A stretch of DNA of 38,817 bases, taken from positions 1 through 38,817 of the forward strand of contig NZ_JADPKR010000110.1 of the NCBI RefSeq assembly GCF_023074055.1. The letters run 5' to 3'. This DNA is from Bradyrhizobium sp. 141 (GTDB taxonomy: Bacteria > Pseudomonadota > Alphaproteobacteria > Rhizobiales > Xanthobacteraceae). The notes beneath the pieces are model-generated. The model did not search any database and was not told the origin of the DNA. It worked only from the letters and a program-made list of their open reading frames with translations. A program made the position numbers and the translations under genes. Positions 14,731 through 23,203 of this stretch are shown here, piece after piece; positions within the stretch are counted from its first letter, which is position 1; every line of letters begins with the position of its first letter.

Positions 14731-14750
14731 AGTCAATCGATCAATTAACT
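14731..14750. promoter_or_regulatory. Candidate TetR operator between thiolase and tetR genes
   Basis: AGTCAATCGATCAATTAACT equals its own reverse complement at 16 of 20 positions. It sits in the 153-base divergent spacer, 70 bases from the thiolase start and 65 from the tetR start, in an AT-rich patch typical of promoters. TetR repressors of acyl-CoA catabolism usually bind such ~20-bp imperfect palindromes and release them on acyl-CoA binding. The link to this TetR is inferred from position. Confidence 0.6.
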
Positions 14751-14814
14751 CTTGTGATGAGGCGCTGCTTGGGCTTAGCTGCGCCCCGCTTCGAGCGGCG
14801 AACAGGGATCTTCC

Positions 14815-15474
14815 GTGGCTACCAGCGTACCGAACAGGCTCCCCAGCGGGAAGAATTCCACCGCGGAGAAATTGCTCGTGGCCGCGAGCGAGCTGATGAT
14901 CGAACGCTCCTCGATCGAGATCTCACTCTCCGACATCGCGCAGAAGTCGGGCGCTAATGCCGCGCTGGTCAAATACCACTTCGGCAACAAGGACGGCCTC
15001 TTGCTGGCGCTGCTCGCGCGCGACGCCGCGACCGAAATGTCCAACCTCGAATACCTCTTGGCGCAGCCGATCACGGCGACGGCCAAGCTGAAGTTGCATA
15101 TCGGCGGCATCATCCGCGCCTATCACCGGTTCCCCTACATGAACCGGCTGATCCACTATCTGCTGCATGAAACCAGCGCTGGCTCGGCCGACGAAGTCTC
15201 GAAGTTCTTCGTGGCCCCGCTGCTGGACTTTCATCGCCGGCTGCTCGCCGACGGTGTCAGCCGCGGTGAGTTCCGGCAGACCGATCCAGTGCTGTTCTAC
15301 ACCAGCCTGATCGGCGCCTGCGATCACCTGTTCTTCGGCCGGCACGCGATGTCTCGCGCGACCGGCGTCGGCCCGGTCACAGACGACGTCTGCCGGCAAT
15401 ACATCAAGCACATGGAAACGCTGATCTGCGGCGGAATCCTCACGCAAGCCGAGGAAGCTGTCGCAGCCGGATGA
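14815..15474 (+). CDS. TetR-family transcriptional regulator
   Basis: The 219 residues begin at a GTG (14815). The N-terminal helix-turn-helix is clear: KLLVAASELMIERSSIEISLSDIAQKSG, then ANAALVKYHFGNKDGLLLALL. The rest is the helical ligand-binding and dimerisation domain (HETSAGSADEVSKFFVAPLLDFHRRLL, ACDHLFFGRH). It most likely represses the adjacent catabolic genes and responds to an acyl-CoA intermediate. It is divergent from the thiolase and 54 bases upstream of the SDR, so it may be co-transcribed with the downstream pathway. The exact start is uncertain because no strong ribosome binding site is seen. Confidence 0.9.
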   Translation: MATSVPNRLPSGKNSTAEKLLVAASELMIERSSIEISLSDIAQKSGANAALVKYHFGNKDGLLLALLARDAATEMSNLEYLLAQPITATAKLKLHIGGIIRAYHRFPYMNRLIHYLLHETSAGSADEVSKFFVAPLLDFHRRLLADGVSRGEFRQTDPVLFYTSLIGACDHLFFGRHAMSRATGVGPVTDDVCRQYIKHMETLICGGILTQAEEAVAAG

Positions 15475-15528
15475 TCCGGCTGAACCTCTCAAGTCTAGAG
15501 AAGAAACGCCCAAGGAAAGGTACAAGCG

Positions 15529-16287
15529 ATGCAGTTGAAAGACGTAGCCGTTCTCATCACCGGCGGTGGTTCGGGCCTCGGTGAGGCGACCGCCCGCGCC
15601 ATGGCAGCCAAGGGCGCCAAGATCGGCGTGATCGACCAGAACAAGGACAATGCCGAGAAGGTCGCCGCCGAAGTGAAGGGCATCGCGCTCCACGCCGATG
15701 TCACCAGCGAAGAGCAGATCAAGGCGGCGATCGCCAGGGCGGAAGCCGCGCATGGCGTCGCGCGCGTGCTGATGAACTGCGCCGGCATCGGCGGCTCGCA
15801 GCGCATCGTCGGCCGCGACGGCGTCTATCCGCTGGAAAAGTTCGCGCGCATCATCAACGTCAATCTGATCGGCACCTTCAACTGCCTGCGGCTGTTCGCC
15901 GAGCGCCTCGTCACGATCGAGCCCGTCGGCGAAGAGCGCGGGGTCATCATCAACACGGCGTCGGTCGCCGCTTACGAAGGCCAGATCGGCCAGATTGCCT
16001 ATTCGGCCTCGAAGGGCGGTGTCGTCGGCCTGACGCTGCCGGCTGCGCGCGATCTCGCCAGCCAGAAGATCCGCGTCAACACCATCGCGCCCGGTCTGTT
16101 CTTCACGCCGCTCCTGATGGGTTTGAACGAAGAGGCGCGCAAGAGCCTCGGTGCCCAGGTGCCGCATCCCTCGCGCCTCGGAGATGCCGCCGAATACGGT
16201 TCGCTCGCCGTGCACATGGTCGAGAACCCGATGCTGAACGGCGAGACCATTCGCCTCGACGGCGCGATTCGTATGGCGCCAAGGTAG
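15529..16287 (+). CDS. Short-chain dehydrogenase, probable 3-hydroxyacyl-CoA dehydrogenase (HSD17B10-like)
   Basis: This 252-residue SDR has the NAD-binding TGGGSGLGEATA motif (~residues 11-22), the DVTSEEQI acid, MNCAGIGGS, a catalytic Ser in IINTASVAAYEGQIGQ, and the YSASK pair (Tyr, Lys). The sequence type, with FAERLVTIEPVGEERGVIINTAS, is that of type II 3-hydroxyacyl-CoA dehydrogenases. These oxidise 3-hydroxyacyl-CoA to 3-ketoacyl-CoA and often also act on steroid hydroxyls. It would supply the substrate of the thiolase. A good ribosome binding site (AAGGAAAGG) precedes the ATG. Confidence 0.88.
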   Translation: MQLKDVAVLITGGGSGLGEATARAMAAKGAKIGVIDQNKDNAEKVAAEVKGIALHADVTSEEQIKAAIARAEAAHGVARVLMNCAGIGGSQRIVGRDGVYPLEKFARIINVNLIGTFNCLRLFAERLVTIEPVGEERGVIINTASVAAYEGQIGQIAYSASKGGVVGLTLPAARDLASQKIRVNTIAPGLFFTPLLMGLNEEARKSLGAQVPHPSRLGDAAEYGSLAVHMVENPMLNGETIRLDGAIRMAPR

Positions 16288-16302
16288 GCGGTGCGCTCTT
16301 TC

Positions 16303-16443
16303 CTTCTCCCCTTGCGGGAGAAGGTGGCGCGAAGCGCCGGATGAGGGGTTCTCTCCGCGGGCTCGTACTGTGGAGGCAGGCCCCTCACCCGAGCGAAACT
16401 TGTGGCTACCGACGTGCATGCCCTCTCCCGCAAGGGGAGAGGG
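16303..16443. repeat. Compound palindromic repeat
   Basis: Two hairpin units, CTTCTCCCCTTGCGGGAGAAG at the left end (given here as its 21-base arms joined, 16303-16323) and CCCTCTCCCG/CAAGGGGAGAGGG at the right end (16421-16443), flank a middle with GCGCGAAGCGCC. The core also occurs at 9346-9370. It fills the 199-base spacer between the SDR and the enoyl-CoA hydratase. Confidence 0.8.
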
Positions 16444-16486
16444 CGCAGCAATCGGCGCCGTGACCCGCGGCTAGCACGAGGCTCTC

Positions 16487-17293
16487 ATGTCCCAACCGCT
16501 GCTGATCGAGCATGACGACGGCGTCGACCGGGTGACGCTGAACCGGCCCGAACATCTCAACGCGCTCGATCCCGCGCTGATCGACGCGCTCAACGTCTAT
16601 TTCCAGGGCCTTCAGCGCAACCGCGACACGCGTGTCGTCGTGCTCAAGGGCGCCGGTAGGAATTTTTGCGCGGGGCTCGATCTCAAGGCGGCGATGGTGC
16701 GCCGTGCCGGGCAGCAGGAGCCACCCGGCGTCACGGAATCGCTGGATTCGCAGCGCCGCATTGCCGACATCGTAATGCTGATGCGCCGCTGCCCGCAGCC
16801 GATTCTCGCGCTGGTTCAGGGTGCGGCCGCCGGCGGCGGTTTTGCGCTGGCGCTGGCCTCAGACATCCGTATCGCGACGAGATCGGCGCGGATGAACTGC
16901 GCCTTCATCAAGCTCGGCCTCGGCGGTTGCGACATCGGCACCAGCTATTTCCTGCCACGCCTTGTCGGCGTCTCCGTCGCATCGGAACTGATCCTCACCG
17001 GACGCTTCATCGGCGCCGAGCGCGCACTCGCGGTTGGTCTCGTCTCAGAGGTCGTCGACGAGGACAAGCTCGATGATGCGGCCGCGCCTTTTATCGACGC
17101 CATGATGACTGCCTCCCCCGTGGGCCTGCGTCTATCCAAGGAATGCCTCAACATCAGCGTCGATGCGGGATCGCTGGAGGCTGCGATCGCAATGGAGGAT
17201 CGCAACCAGGTCCTGTGCAGCCGTTCCGAGGAATTTTCGGAAGGCATCAGGGCCTTCCTTGAGAAGCGAAAGCCTGTCTATATCAAGCGCTGA
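16487..17293 (+). CDS. Enoyl-CoA hydratase/isomerase (crotonase family)
   Basis: The 268 residues show the crotonase fold: VTLNRPEHLNALDPAL near the start, the oxyanion-hole region GAGRNFCAGLDLKAA (~55-70) and the second oxyanion strand LVQGAAAGGGFALALASDIRIA (~108-130). The next block, FIKLGLGGCDIGTSYFLPRLVG, carries an acid where hydratases usually have the second catalytic Glu, here GCDIGTSYF. It likely hydrates a 2-enoyl-CoA. In phenylpropanoid clusters related enzymes also do a retro-aldol cleavage, which the sequence alone does not settle. The feruloyl-CoA-synthase-like gene follows after 43 bases. Confidence 0.9.
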   Translation: MSQPLLIEHDDGVDRVTLNRPEHLNALDPALIDALNVYFQGLQRNRDTRVVVLKGAGRNFCAGLDLKAAMVRRAGQQEPPGVTESLDSQRRIADIVMLMRRCPQPILALVQGAAAGGGFALALASDIRIATRSARMNCAFIKLGLGGCDIGTSYFLPRLVGVSVASELILTGRFIGAERALAVGLVSEVVDEDKLDDAAAPFIDAMMTASPVGLRLSKECLNISVDAGSLEAAIAMEDRNQVLCSRSEEFSEGIRAFLEKRKPVYIKR

Positions 17294-17336
17294 ACCAGAA
17301 CGATCCGCAAAGGACGATAATTCCGGGAGACGCAAA

Positions 17337-19208
17337 ATGAGTGGAAGCGCGGCGGCTGTGATGACGAAGCCCGCCTTTCGCAAGATCGAGTGGCTCGCAC
17401 GCGACATCGACGTCGAGCGGCGCGCCGACGGCACGGTGGTGCTGAAGTCGCGCATTCCGCTGCAGGCCTACGAGAAGCACATTCCAGCTTCGCTGGCGAA
17501 GTGGGCGAAGGAAGCACCAGAACGCTTCTGGCTTGCCCAGCGCGGCGGCGCAAGCCGCGAATGGCGCAAGGTGTCCTATGGCGAAGCCAAGCGCACCGTT
17601 GATGCGCTGACGCAAGGCCTGCTCAATCTCGGACTCGGTGGTCGCCCCGTTGCGATCCTCTCCGGCAACTCGATCGAGCATGCGCTGATGACGCAGGCCG
17701 CGATGCAGGCACGCTCGCCCGCAGCGCCGGTGTCGCCGGCCTATTCCCTGATGAGCCACGATCACGTCAAGCTGAAGTACCTGTTTGACCTGATCAAGCC
17801 GGCCGTGGTGATGGTGCAGGACGGCCCGACCTTCGAGAAGGCCCTGAAGGCGCTCGATCTCACCGGCGTCACCGTCGTTCACGTCGCGCGACCCTGCGAC
17901 GGCATCGAGAGCGTCAGCTTCGCCGAACTCGCCGCAACGCCTGTTACCGCCGATGTCGGCGCCTCCATCGCACAGATCACGCCGCAGACCGTCGGCAAGC
18001 TGCTGTTCACGTCCGGCTCGACCGGCATGCCAAAAGCCGTCATCAACACGCAGGAGATGATGTGCGCCAATGCGGCGATGATGATGCAGGTGCGGCCGCG
18101 TTCGCCCGATGGTCCTGTTGCGACCATGCTGGACTGGATGCCCTGGAATCATACCATGGGCGGCAATGCCGCGTTTCATCCGATCCTGGTCGATGGCGGC
18201 ACGCTCTACATCGATGACGGCCGCCCGATGCCGGGCCAGTTCGAGGAGACGTTGCGAAATCTGCGCGAGATCTCGCCGACCTACTACGCCAATGTGCCGG
18301 CCGGCTATGCCGCGCTCGCAGCCGCCATGGAGAAGGACGATGCGCTCTGCCGCTCGTTCTTCAAGAACCTCTCGATCATGGCCTATGGCGGCGCGCGGTT
18401 GCCCGACGATCTCTACGACCGCATGCAGGCCCTCGCGGTGAAGTCGACCGGTGAGCGCATCGTGTTCTACACCGGCTGGGGCTCGACCGAGACCGCGCCG
18501 ACCTCAACCGGCACTTATTGGGACACCGAGCGCGTCGGCCTGATCGGCCTGCCGTTCCCCGGCGTCGAGTTGAAGATGGTGCCGTGCGGCTCGAAATACG
18601 AATTGCGCCTGCGCGGCGTCAACGTCACGCCCGGCTATTTCGGCCAGCCTGATCTCACGAAGAAGATGTTCGACGAGGAAGGCTTTTACTGTATCGGCGA
18701 TGCTGGCATCTTCGTCGACGATGGCGATCCGGTGAAGGGCATCATCTTCGCGGGACGCGTCGTCGAGGACTTCAAGCTCACCACCGGCACGTTCGTGCAT
18801 GTCGGCTCGCTCCGCACCGATACCATCGCCGCTGCGACGCCCGTGGTGCACGACGCGCTGGTCGCGGGGCAGGACCGCCCGTTCATCGGCCTGCTGGCCT
18901 GGCCGAACCTGCACGCCTGTCGGCAGCTCGTCGGCAATCCCGATCTGAGCTTCGCGGACGCGGTGAAGCATCCCGAGGTGCTCGCCTGCTTCCGCCGCGG
19001 CCTGGAAGCGCACAACCGGGAATGCGAGGGCGCCAGCAGCCGCATCATCGCGCGCGCGATGCTGATGGTCGAGCCGCCTTCGATCGACGGCAACGAGCTC
19101 ACCGACAAGGGCTACATCAACCAGCGTGCCGGCCTCGAGCGCCGCGCCGCGCTGGTGGAGCGGCTCTATGCGGATCAGCCGGATGAGGACGTGATCGTGC
19201 TGCGATGA
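17337..19208 (+). CDS. Feruloyl-CoA synthase-like AMP-dependent ligase
   Basis: Translated from the ATG at 17337 (GGGAGA lies ~8 bases before it), the product has 623 residues. The P-loop is LLFTSGSTGMPKAV (~223-236), followed by INTQEMMCANAAMM and LDWMPWNHTMGGNAAFH. These blocks are characteristic of feruloyl-CoA synthases rather than general FadD enzymes. Later motifs include YTGWGSTETAPTST and YCIGDAGIFVDDGDP. The typical C-terminal lysine motif is replaced by NELTDKGYINQRAG, as in this family. The expected reaction is ATP-dependent CoA ligation of hydroxycinnamic or related bulky acids. The true substrate here is uncertain because no vanillin-type genes are nearby. Confidence 0.85.
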   Translation: MSGSAAAVMTKPAFRKIEWLARDIDVERRADGTVVLKSRIPLQAYEKHIPASLAKWAKEAPERFWLAQRGGASREWRKVSYGEAKRTVDALTQGLLNLGLGGRPVAILSGNSIEHALMTQAAMQARSPAAPVSPAYSLMSHDHVKLKYLFDLIKPAVVMVQDGPTFEKALKALDLTGVTVVHVARPCDGIESVSFAELAATPVTADVGASIAQITPQTVGKLLFTSGSTGMPKAVINTQEMMCANAAMMMQVRPRSPDGPVATMLDWMPWNHTMGGNAAFHPILVDGGTLYIDDGRPMPGQFEETLRNLREISPTYYANVPAGYAALAAAMEKDDALCRSFFKNLSIMAYGGARLPDDLYDRMQALAVKSTGERIVFYTGWGSTETAPTSTGTYWDTERVGLIGLPFPGVELKMVPCGSKYELRLRGVNVTPGYFGQPDLTKKMFDEEGFYCIGDAGIFVDDGDPVKGIIFAGRVVEDFKLTTGTFVHVGSLRTDTIAAATPVVHDALVAGQDRPFIGLLAWPNLHACRQLVGNPDLSFADAVKHPEVLACFRRGLEAHNRECEGASSRIIARAMLMVEPPSIDGNELTDKGYINQRAGLERRAALVERLYADQPDEDVIVLR

Positions 19209-19216
19209 ACACCGCG

Positions 19217-19294
19217 GGACGGGTAGAGCGTAGCGAAACCCGTCGCCTTTCGTCAGACAAATGATGGGTTTCGCTTCGCTCCACCCATCCTACA
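19217..19294. repeat. Palindromic intergenic repeat, family B
   Basis: ACGGGTAGAGCGTAGCGAAACCCGT at the left (first 19 bases shown by its core GGGTAGAGCGTAGCGAAAC) pairs with TTTCGCTTCGCTCCACCC at the right, ending in ATCCTAC. The same design occurs at 20462-20543. It occupies the spacer between the synthase and the first acyl-CoA dehydrogenase. Confidence 0.85.
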
Positions 19295-19320
19295 GAACAG
19301 CAATAACAGGATAGCCCGCC

Positions 19321-20448
19321 ATGAATTTTGATTTCTCCGACGATCAGAAACAGCTCCGCGACCAGGCGCGCAAATTCCTCACCGAAAAATGCTCGCCCAA
19401 GGCGGTGCGTGTCGTGCTCGACGGCAAGGCACCGTATGACAAGGAGCTCTGGAAAGGCCTCGCCGAGATGGGTTTTCTCGGCGTCGCGATCCCTGAAGAG
19501 TTCGGGGGCGCGGGTGCCGGTCATCTCGAGCTCTGTGTGATTGCAGAGGAAATGGGCCGCGCCAATGCGCCGGTGCCGTTCTCCTCGACCGTTTATCTTG
19601 CCGCCGAAGCGCTGCTGATCGCGGGCAGCGACGCCCAGAAGAAGAAATGGCTGCCGGCGATCGCCTCGGGCGAGGCGATCGGCACGCTGGCGCTGTTCGA
19701 GGGCAAGGGCAATCCATCGCCGAAGAACGTCAAGCTGATGGCTGCGAACGGCGTGCTCAACGGTGTCAAGAAGCCGGTCGCTGACGGCGCCATCGCCGAT
19801 TTCGCGGTGGTCGCGGCGCGCAACGGTTCGAGCGGTCGCGATAGCGACATTTCGCTGTTCCTGGTCGATCTTAGGGCGGGTGGCGTCGAGGTGAAAAGTC
19901 TCAGCAATCTCGATCCGACCCGCGGGCAGGCCGAGATCACTTTCAGGGATTGCAAGGCCGAGCCGCTCGGCGCGACAGGCGAAGGCTGGAGCATCCTCAC
20001 CCAGGTGCTCGACCGCGCCGCGGTGCTGTGCGCGTTCGAGCAAGTCGGCGGTTCCGACCGTGCGCTGGAAATGGGCCGGGACTACGCGCTCGACCGCATC
20101 GCCTTCGGCCGCCAGATCGGCTCGTTCCAGGCGGTCAAGCACATGCTCGCTGATATGTATGTCTCGGCGACGCTGGCGCGCTCCAACAGCTATTACGGCG
20201 CCTGGGCGCTCTCGACCAACGCGGCCGAATTGCCGGAGGCGGCGGCCGCCGCGCGCATCAGCGCGACGCAGGCGTTCCAGCATTGCGCCAAGAACAACAT
20301 CCAGGTTCACGGCGGCATGGGCTTCACCTGGGAGTTCGACTGCCACATGTACTACCGCCGCGCCAATGCCATGGCGCTCGTCCTCGGCAGCCTGTCCTAT
20401 TGGGAGGACCAGTTGATCGACCGCATGCGCAAGAAGAACGCAGCGTAA
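19321..20448 (+). CDS. Acyl-CoA dehydrogenase (375 aa, FadE-like subunit)
   Basis: The protein starts MNFDFSDDQKQLRDQARKFL and has the three-part acyl-CoA dehydrogenase layout: N-terminal helices, a middle beta domain (FEGKGNPSPKNVKL, KKPVADGAIADFAVV) and C-terminal helices with FGRQIGSFQAVKHMLADMY and QVHGGMGFTWEFDCHMYYRR. It would oxidise acyl-CoA to 2-enoyl-CoA with FAD. The short middle domain and the GGMGFTWE ending resemble the smaller subunit of heteromeric dehydrogenases known from steroid and bile-acid catabolism. With the two 414-residue paralogues downstream, an alpha2beta2 pair is plausible. Confidence 0.88.
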   Translation: MNFDFSDDQKQLRDQARKFLTEKCSPKAVRVVLDGKAPYDKELWKGLAEMGFLGVAIPEEFGGAGAGHLELCVIAEEMGRANAPVPFSSTVYLAAEALLIAGSDAQKKKWLPAIASGEAIGTLALFEGKGNPSPKNVKLMAANGVLNGVKKPVADGAIADFAVVAARNGSSGRDSDISLFLVDLRAGGVEVKSLSNLDPTRGQAEITFRDCKAEPLGATGEGWSILTQVLDRAAVLCAFEQVGGSDRALEMGRDYALDRIAFGRQIGSFQAVKHMLADMYVSATLARSNSYYGAWALSTNAAELPEAAAAARISATQAFQHCAKNNIQVHGGMGFTWEFDCHMYYRRANAMALVLGSLSYWEDQLIDRMRKKNAA

Positions 20449-20461
20449 GCATTGGTGATTT

Positions 20462-20543
20462 GTAGGATGGGTAGAGCGTAGCGAAACCCATCATGACGCG
20501 AGTGGTCTAGAAGATGGGTTTCGCTTCGCTCTACCCATCCTAC
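20462..20543. repeat. Palindromic intergenic repeat, family B (second copy)
   Basis: GTAGGATGGGTAGAGCG at the left end is complementary to CGCTCTACCCATCCTAC at the right. GTAGCGAAACCCATC pairs with GATGGGTTTCGCTTC inside. It is the cleaner of the two family-B copies and fills almost all of the 120-base spacer between two acyl-CoA dehydrogenase genes. Confidence 0.9.
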
Positions 20544-20568
20544 GCCGCCGCCGAAGGATGATGAGACC

Positions 20569-21813
20569 ATGAACTTCGACGACACCCCGCAGGAAGCCGA
20601 ATTCCGCGCCACCGCACGCGCCTGGATCGGTGCCAACGCGCCGAAGCAGTATGAAGAGGAGCTGCGCAAATCCTCGCTCGGCCGCACCGTGCTCAAGAAC
20701 GCCAATATTCTGGAAGTCGCAAAGGCCTGGCAGAAGAAGAAGGCCGACGCCGGCTGGGCCTGCCTGCACTGGCCGAAGGAATATGGCGGCCGCGGATCGT
20801 CGCCGATCGAGCGCGTAATCTGGCAGCAGGAAGAGGGGCCGTTCGGCCAGCTGTCCCGCATGTTCATCATCGGCCACGGCATGTGCGGGCCGACCATGAT
20901 GGCCTTCGCGCGCGAGGAGCATAAGCGCACCTATCTGCCGCCGCTCGCTTCCGGTGAGAAGGTCTGGTGCCAGCTGTTCTCCGAGCCCGCCGGTGGCTCG
21001 GACGTCGCAGGGCTTCGCACGCGCGCCGAGAAGGATGGCGACGACTGGGTCATCAACGGCCAGAAGATCTGGACGTCGGGCGCGCATTATTCCGACTACG
21101 GCATTTTGCTCACCCGCACCGACCCAACTGTGCCCAAGCACAAAGGCCTCACCATGTTCTTCCTGGACATGAAGAGCCCCGGCGTCGAGGTGCGGCCGAT
21201 CAAGCAGGCCAGCGGGGCCTCGGATTTCAACGAGGTCTATTTCACCAATGTCCGCATTCCCGACCATCAGCGGCTCGGTGAGGTCGGTGACGGCTGGAAT
21301 GTCTCGCTGACTACGCTAATGAACGAGCGCAGCGCGATCGGCGCCGGCGTCTCGACCGGCTTCCCTGAATTGTTCGAGTATTGCTCCAGCCTGATGCTCG
21401 ACGACGGTCCGGCGATCGAGGATCGCGCGGTGCGCTCGAAGCTCGCCAATTGGGCGGTGAAGACGAGCGGGCTGAAATACACCAGCATGCGTGCGATCTC
21501 GGCGCTGTCGAAGGGTGAGCGGCCGGGGCCGGAGAACTCCATTGGCAAGCTGGTCGCAGGCTCGATGATCCAGGACGTCGCCACCTATGCGCTCGACCTG
21601 CAGGGCGCGAGCGGCGTGGTCAGCGGCGAGGATGCCGAGCTGGCCGGCCGTTTCCAGGCGATGCTGCTGCGCGCGCCAGGCACGCGCGTCGAGGGCGGCA
21701 CCGACGAGATCATGCGCAACATCATCGCCGAGCGGGTGCTGGGCCTGCCCGGCGATATCAGGGTCGACAAGGACGTGCCGTTCAACAAGATCCCGACGAA
21801 GGGAAGAGGTTAG
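20569..21813 (+). CDS. Acyl-CoA dehydrogenase (414 aa), first of two tandem paralogues
   Basis: This full-length dehydrogenase has WCQLFSEPAGGSDVAGLRTRA (substrate and FAD-binding strand), GQKIWTSGAHYSDYG, a GPENSIGKLVAGSMIQDVATYAL segment and a C-terminal RVEGGTDEIMRNIIAERVLG. At the place of the Glu of medium-chain enzymes (YEGT) the residue is Gly (GGTDEI), as in the large group of FadE-type enzymes whose base lies elsewhere. It is close to the next gene in length and sequence, so the two arose by tandem duplication. The likely role is alpha,beta-dehydrogenation of a bulky acyl-CoA, possibly together with the 375-aa subunit. Confidence 0.9.
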   Translation: MNFDDTPQEAEFRATARAWIGANAPKQYEEELRKSSLGRTVLKNANILEVAKAWQKKKADAGWACLHWPKEYGGRGSSPIERVIWQQEEGPFGQLSRMFIIGHGMCGPTMMAFAREEHKRTYLPPLASGEKVWCQLFSEPAGGSDVAGLRTRAEKDGDDWVINGQKIWTSGAHYSDYGILLTRTDPTVPKHKGLTMFFLDMKSPGVEVRPIKQASGASDFNEVYFTNVRIPDHQRLGEVGDGWNVSLTTLMNERSAIGAGVSTGFPELFEYCSSLMLDDGPAIEDRAVRSKLANWAVKTSGLKYTSMRAISALSKGERPGPENSIGKLVAGSMIQDVATYALDLQGASGVVSGEDAELAGRFQAMLLRAPGTRVEGGTDEIMRNIIAERVLGLPGDIRVDKDVPFNKIPTKGRG

Positions 21814-21817
21814 AATT

Positions 21818-21910
21818 GTAGGGTGGGCAAAGGCGCGGAACGCGCCGTGCCCACCGATTCAGTCGAGAACGAAGTAAGGTGGTGGGCACGCTTCGCTTTG
21901 CCCACCCTAC
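21818..21910. repeat. Long palindromic intergenic repeat, family A (second copy)
   Basis: GTAGGGTGGGCAAAG at the left end and CTTTGCCCACCCTAC at the right end are perfect complements, with further pairing of CGTGCCCACC and GGTGGGCACG inside. It starts 4 bases after the stop codon of the first paralogue and ends 28 bases before the start of the next gene. Confidence 0.9.
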
Positions 21911-21938
21911 GCACCGTGCAAGGATTGTGAGGTCCGCC

Positions 21939-23183
21939 ATGAATTTCGACGACACTCCGCAGGAAGCCGCATTCCGCGAGACCGCGCGGAAATGGGTTGA
22001 GGCCAATGCGCCAAAGGAGCTCGAGGCCGAGCTGTCAAAATCCTCGCTCGGCCGCATCCGGCTCGCCCAGCACGACATCGTCGATGTCGGCAAGGCCTGG
22101 CAGAAGAAGAAGGCCGAAGGCGGCTGGGCCTGCCTGCACTGGCCTCGGGAATATGGCGGACGCGGCGCCACGCCGATCGAGCGCGTGATCTGGCAGCAGG
22201 AGGAGGGCGTCTACGGCAAGCTGACGCAGCCGTTCCAGATCGGCGAGGGCATGTGCGGCCCAACGGTGATGGCCTTCGGCAGCGAGGATGCCAAGCGCCG
22301 GTATTTGCCGAAGCTCGCCGCGGGCGAGGAGATCTGGTGCCAGCTGTTCTCCGAACCGTCGGCCGGCTCCGATGTTGCGGGATTGCGCACCCGCGCGGAG
22401 AAGAAGGGCGACAATTGGGTCGTCAACGGCCAGAAGATCTGGACCTCGGGCGCGCATTATTCCGACTATGGCCTGCTGATCGCGCGCACCGACCCGAACG
22501 TGCCCAAGCACAAGGGCCTCACCATGTTCTTCCTGGACATGAAGAGCCCGGGCGTCGAGGTCCGTCCGATCAGGCAGGCCAACGGCATGCAGGAGTTCAA
22601 CGAAGTCTATTTCACCGACGTGGTGATTCCCGACAGCCAGCGGCTCGGCGCCGTCGGCGAGGGCTGGAGCGTCTCGCTGACCACGCTGATGAACGAGCGC
22701 ATGTCGATCGGCTCGCGCCTTGCGACCGGCGTGCCTGAGATGTTCGAGTTCTGCTCCAATCTGATGCTGGAGGACGGGCTCGCCATCGACGACCCCGCCG
22801 TGCGCTCAAAACTCGCGAGCTGGGCGGCGAAGTCGAGCGGGCTGAAATACACCAGCTACCGCACCATCTCGGCTCTTTCGAAGGGCGAGCGGCCGGGTCC
22901 GGAGAACTCGATCGGCAAGCTGGTGTCGGGCATGATGCTCCAGGACATCGCGACCTATGCCATGGATCTCCAGGGTGCGGCCGGTGTTCTCACAGGCAGC
23001 GACGAGGAGACCGTGCAGGGCCAATTCCAGCAGATGCTGTTATCCTCGCCCTCGATGCGCATCGCCGGCGGCACCGACGAAATCCTGCGCAACATCATCG
23101 CCGAGCGCGTGCTGGGTCTGCCCGGCGACATCCGCGTCGACAAGGACGTGCCGTACAACAAGATCCCGACAAAGGGGCGGTGA
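21939..23183 (+). CDS. Acyl-CoA dehydrogenase (414 aa), second tandem paralogue
   Basis: From the ATG at 21939 (after GTGAGG) it has the same length and N-terminus (MNFDDTPQEAAFRETARKWV) as the preceding gene, and shared blocks such as WCQLFSEPSAGSDVAGLRTRA, GQKIWTSGAHYSDYG and LGLPGDIRVDKDVPYNKIPTKGR. A difference lies just before GGTDEI, where RVEGG of the first copy becomes RIAGG here. An upstream in-frame start at 21879 runs into the palindromic repeat and is rejected. Differences in the active-site lid suggest the two copies may have split substrates or subunit roles. Confidence 0.9.
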   Translation: MNFDDTPQEAAFRETARKWVEANAPKELEAELSKSSLGRIRLAQHDIVDVGKAWQKKKAEGGWACLHWPREYGGRGATPIERVIWQQEEGVYGKLTQPFQIGEGMCGPTVMAFGSEDAKRRYLPKLAAGEEIWCQLFSEPSAGSDVAGLRTRAEKKGDNWVVNGQKIWTSGAHYSDYGLLIARTDPNVPKHKGLTMFFLDMKSPGVEVRPIRQANGMQEFNEVYFTDVVIPDSQRLGAVGEGWSVSLTTLMNERMSIGSRLATGVPEMFEFCSNLMLEDGLAIDDPAVRSKLASWAAKSSGLKYTSYRTISALSKGERPGPENSIGKLVSGMMLQDIATYAMDLQGAAGVLTGSDEETVQGQFQQMLLSSPSMRIAGGTDEILRNIIAERVLGLPGDIRVDKDVPYNKIPTKGR

Positions 23184-23203
23184 TCTCACCTCTCGCTGTA
23201 TCT

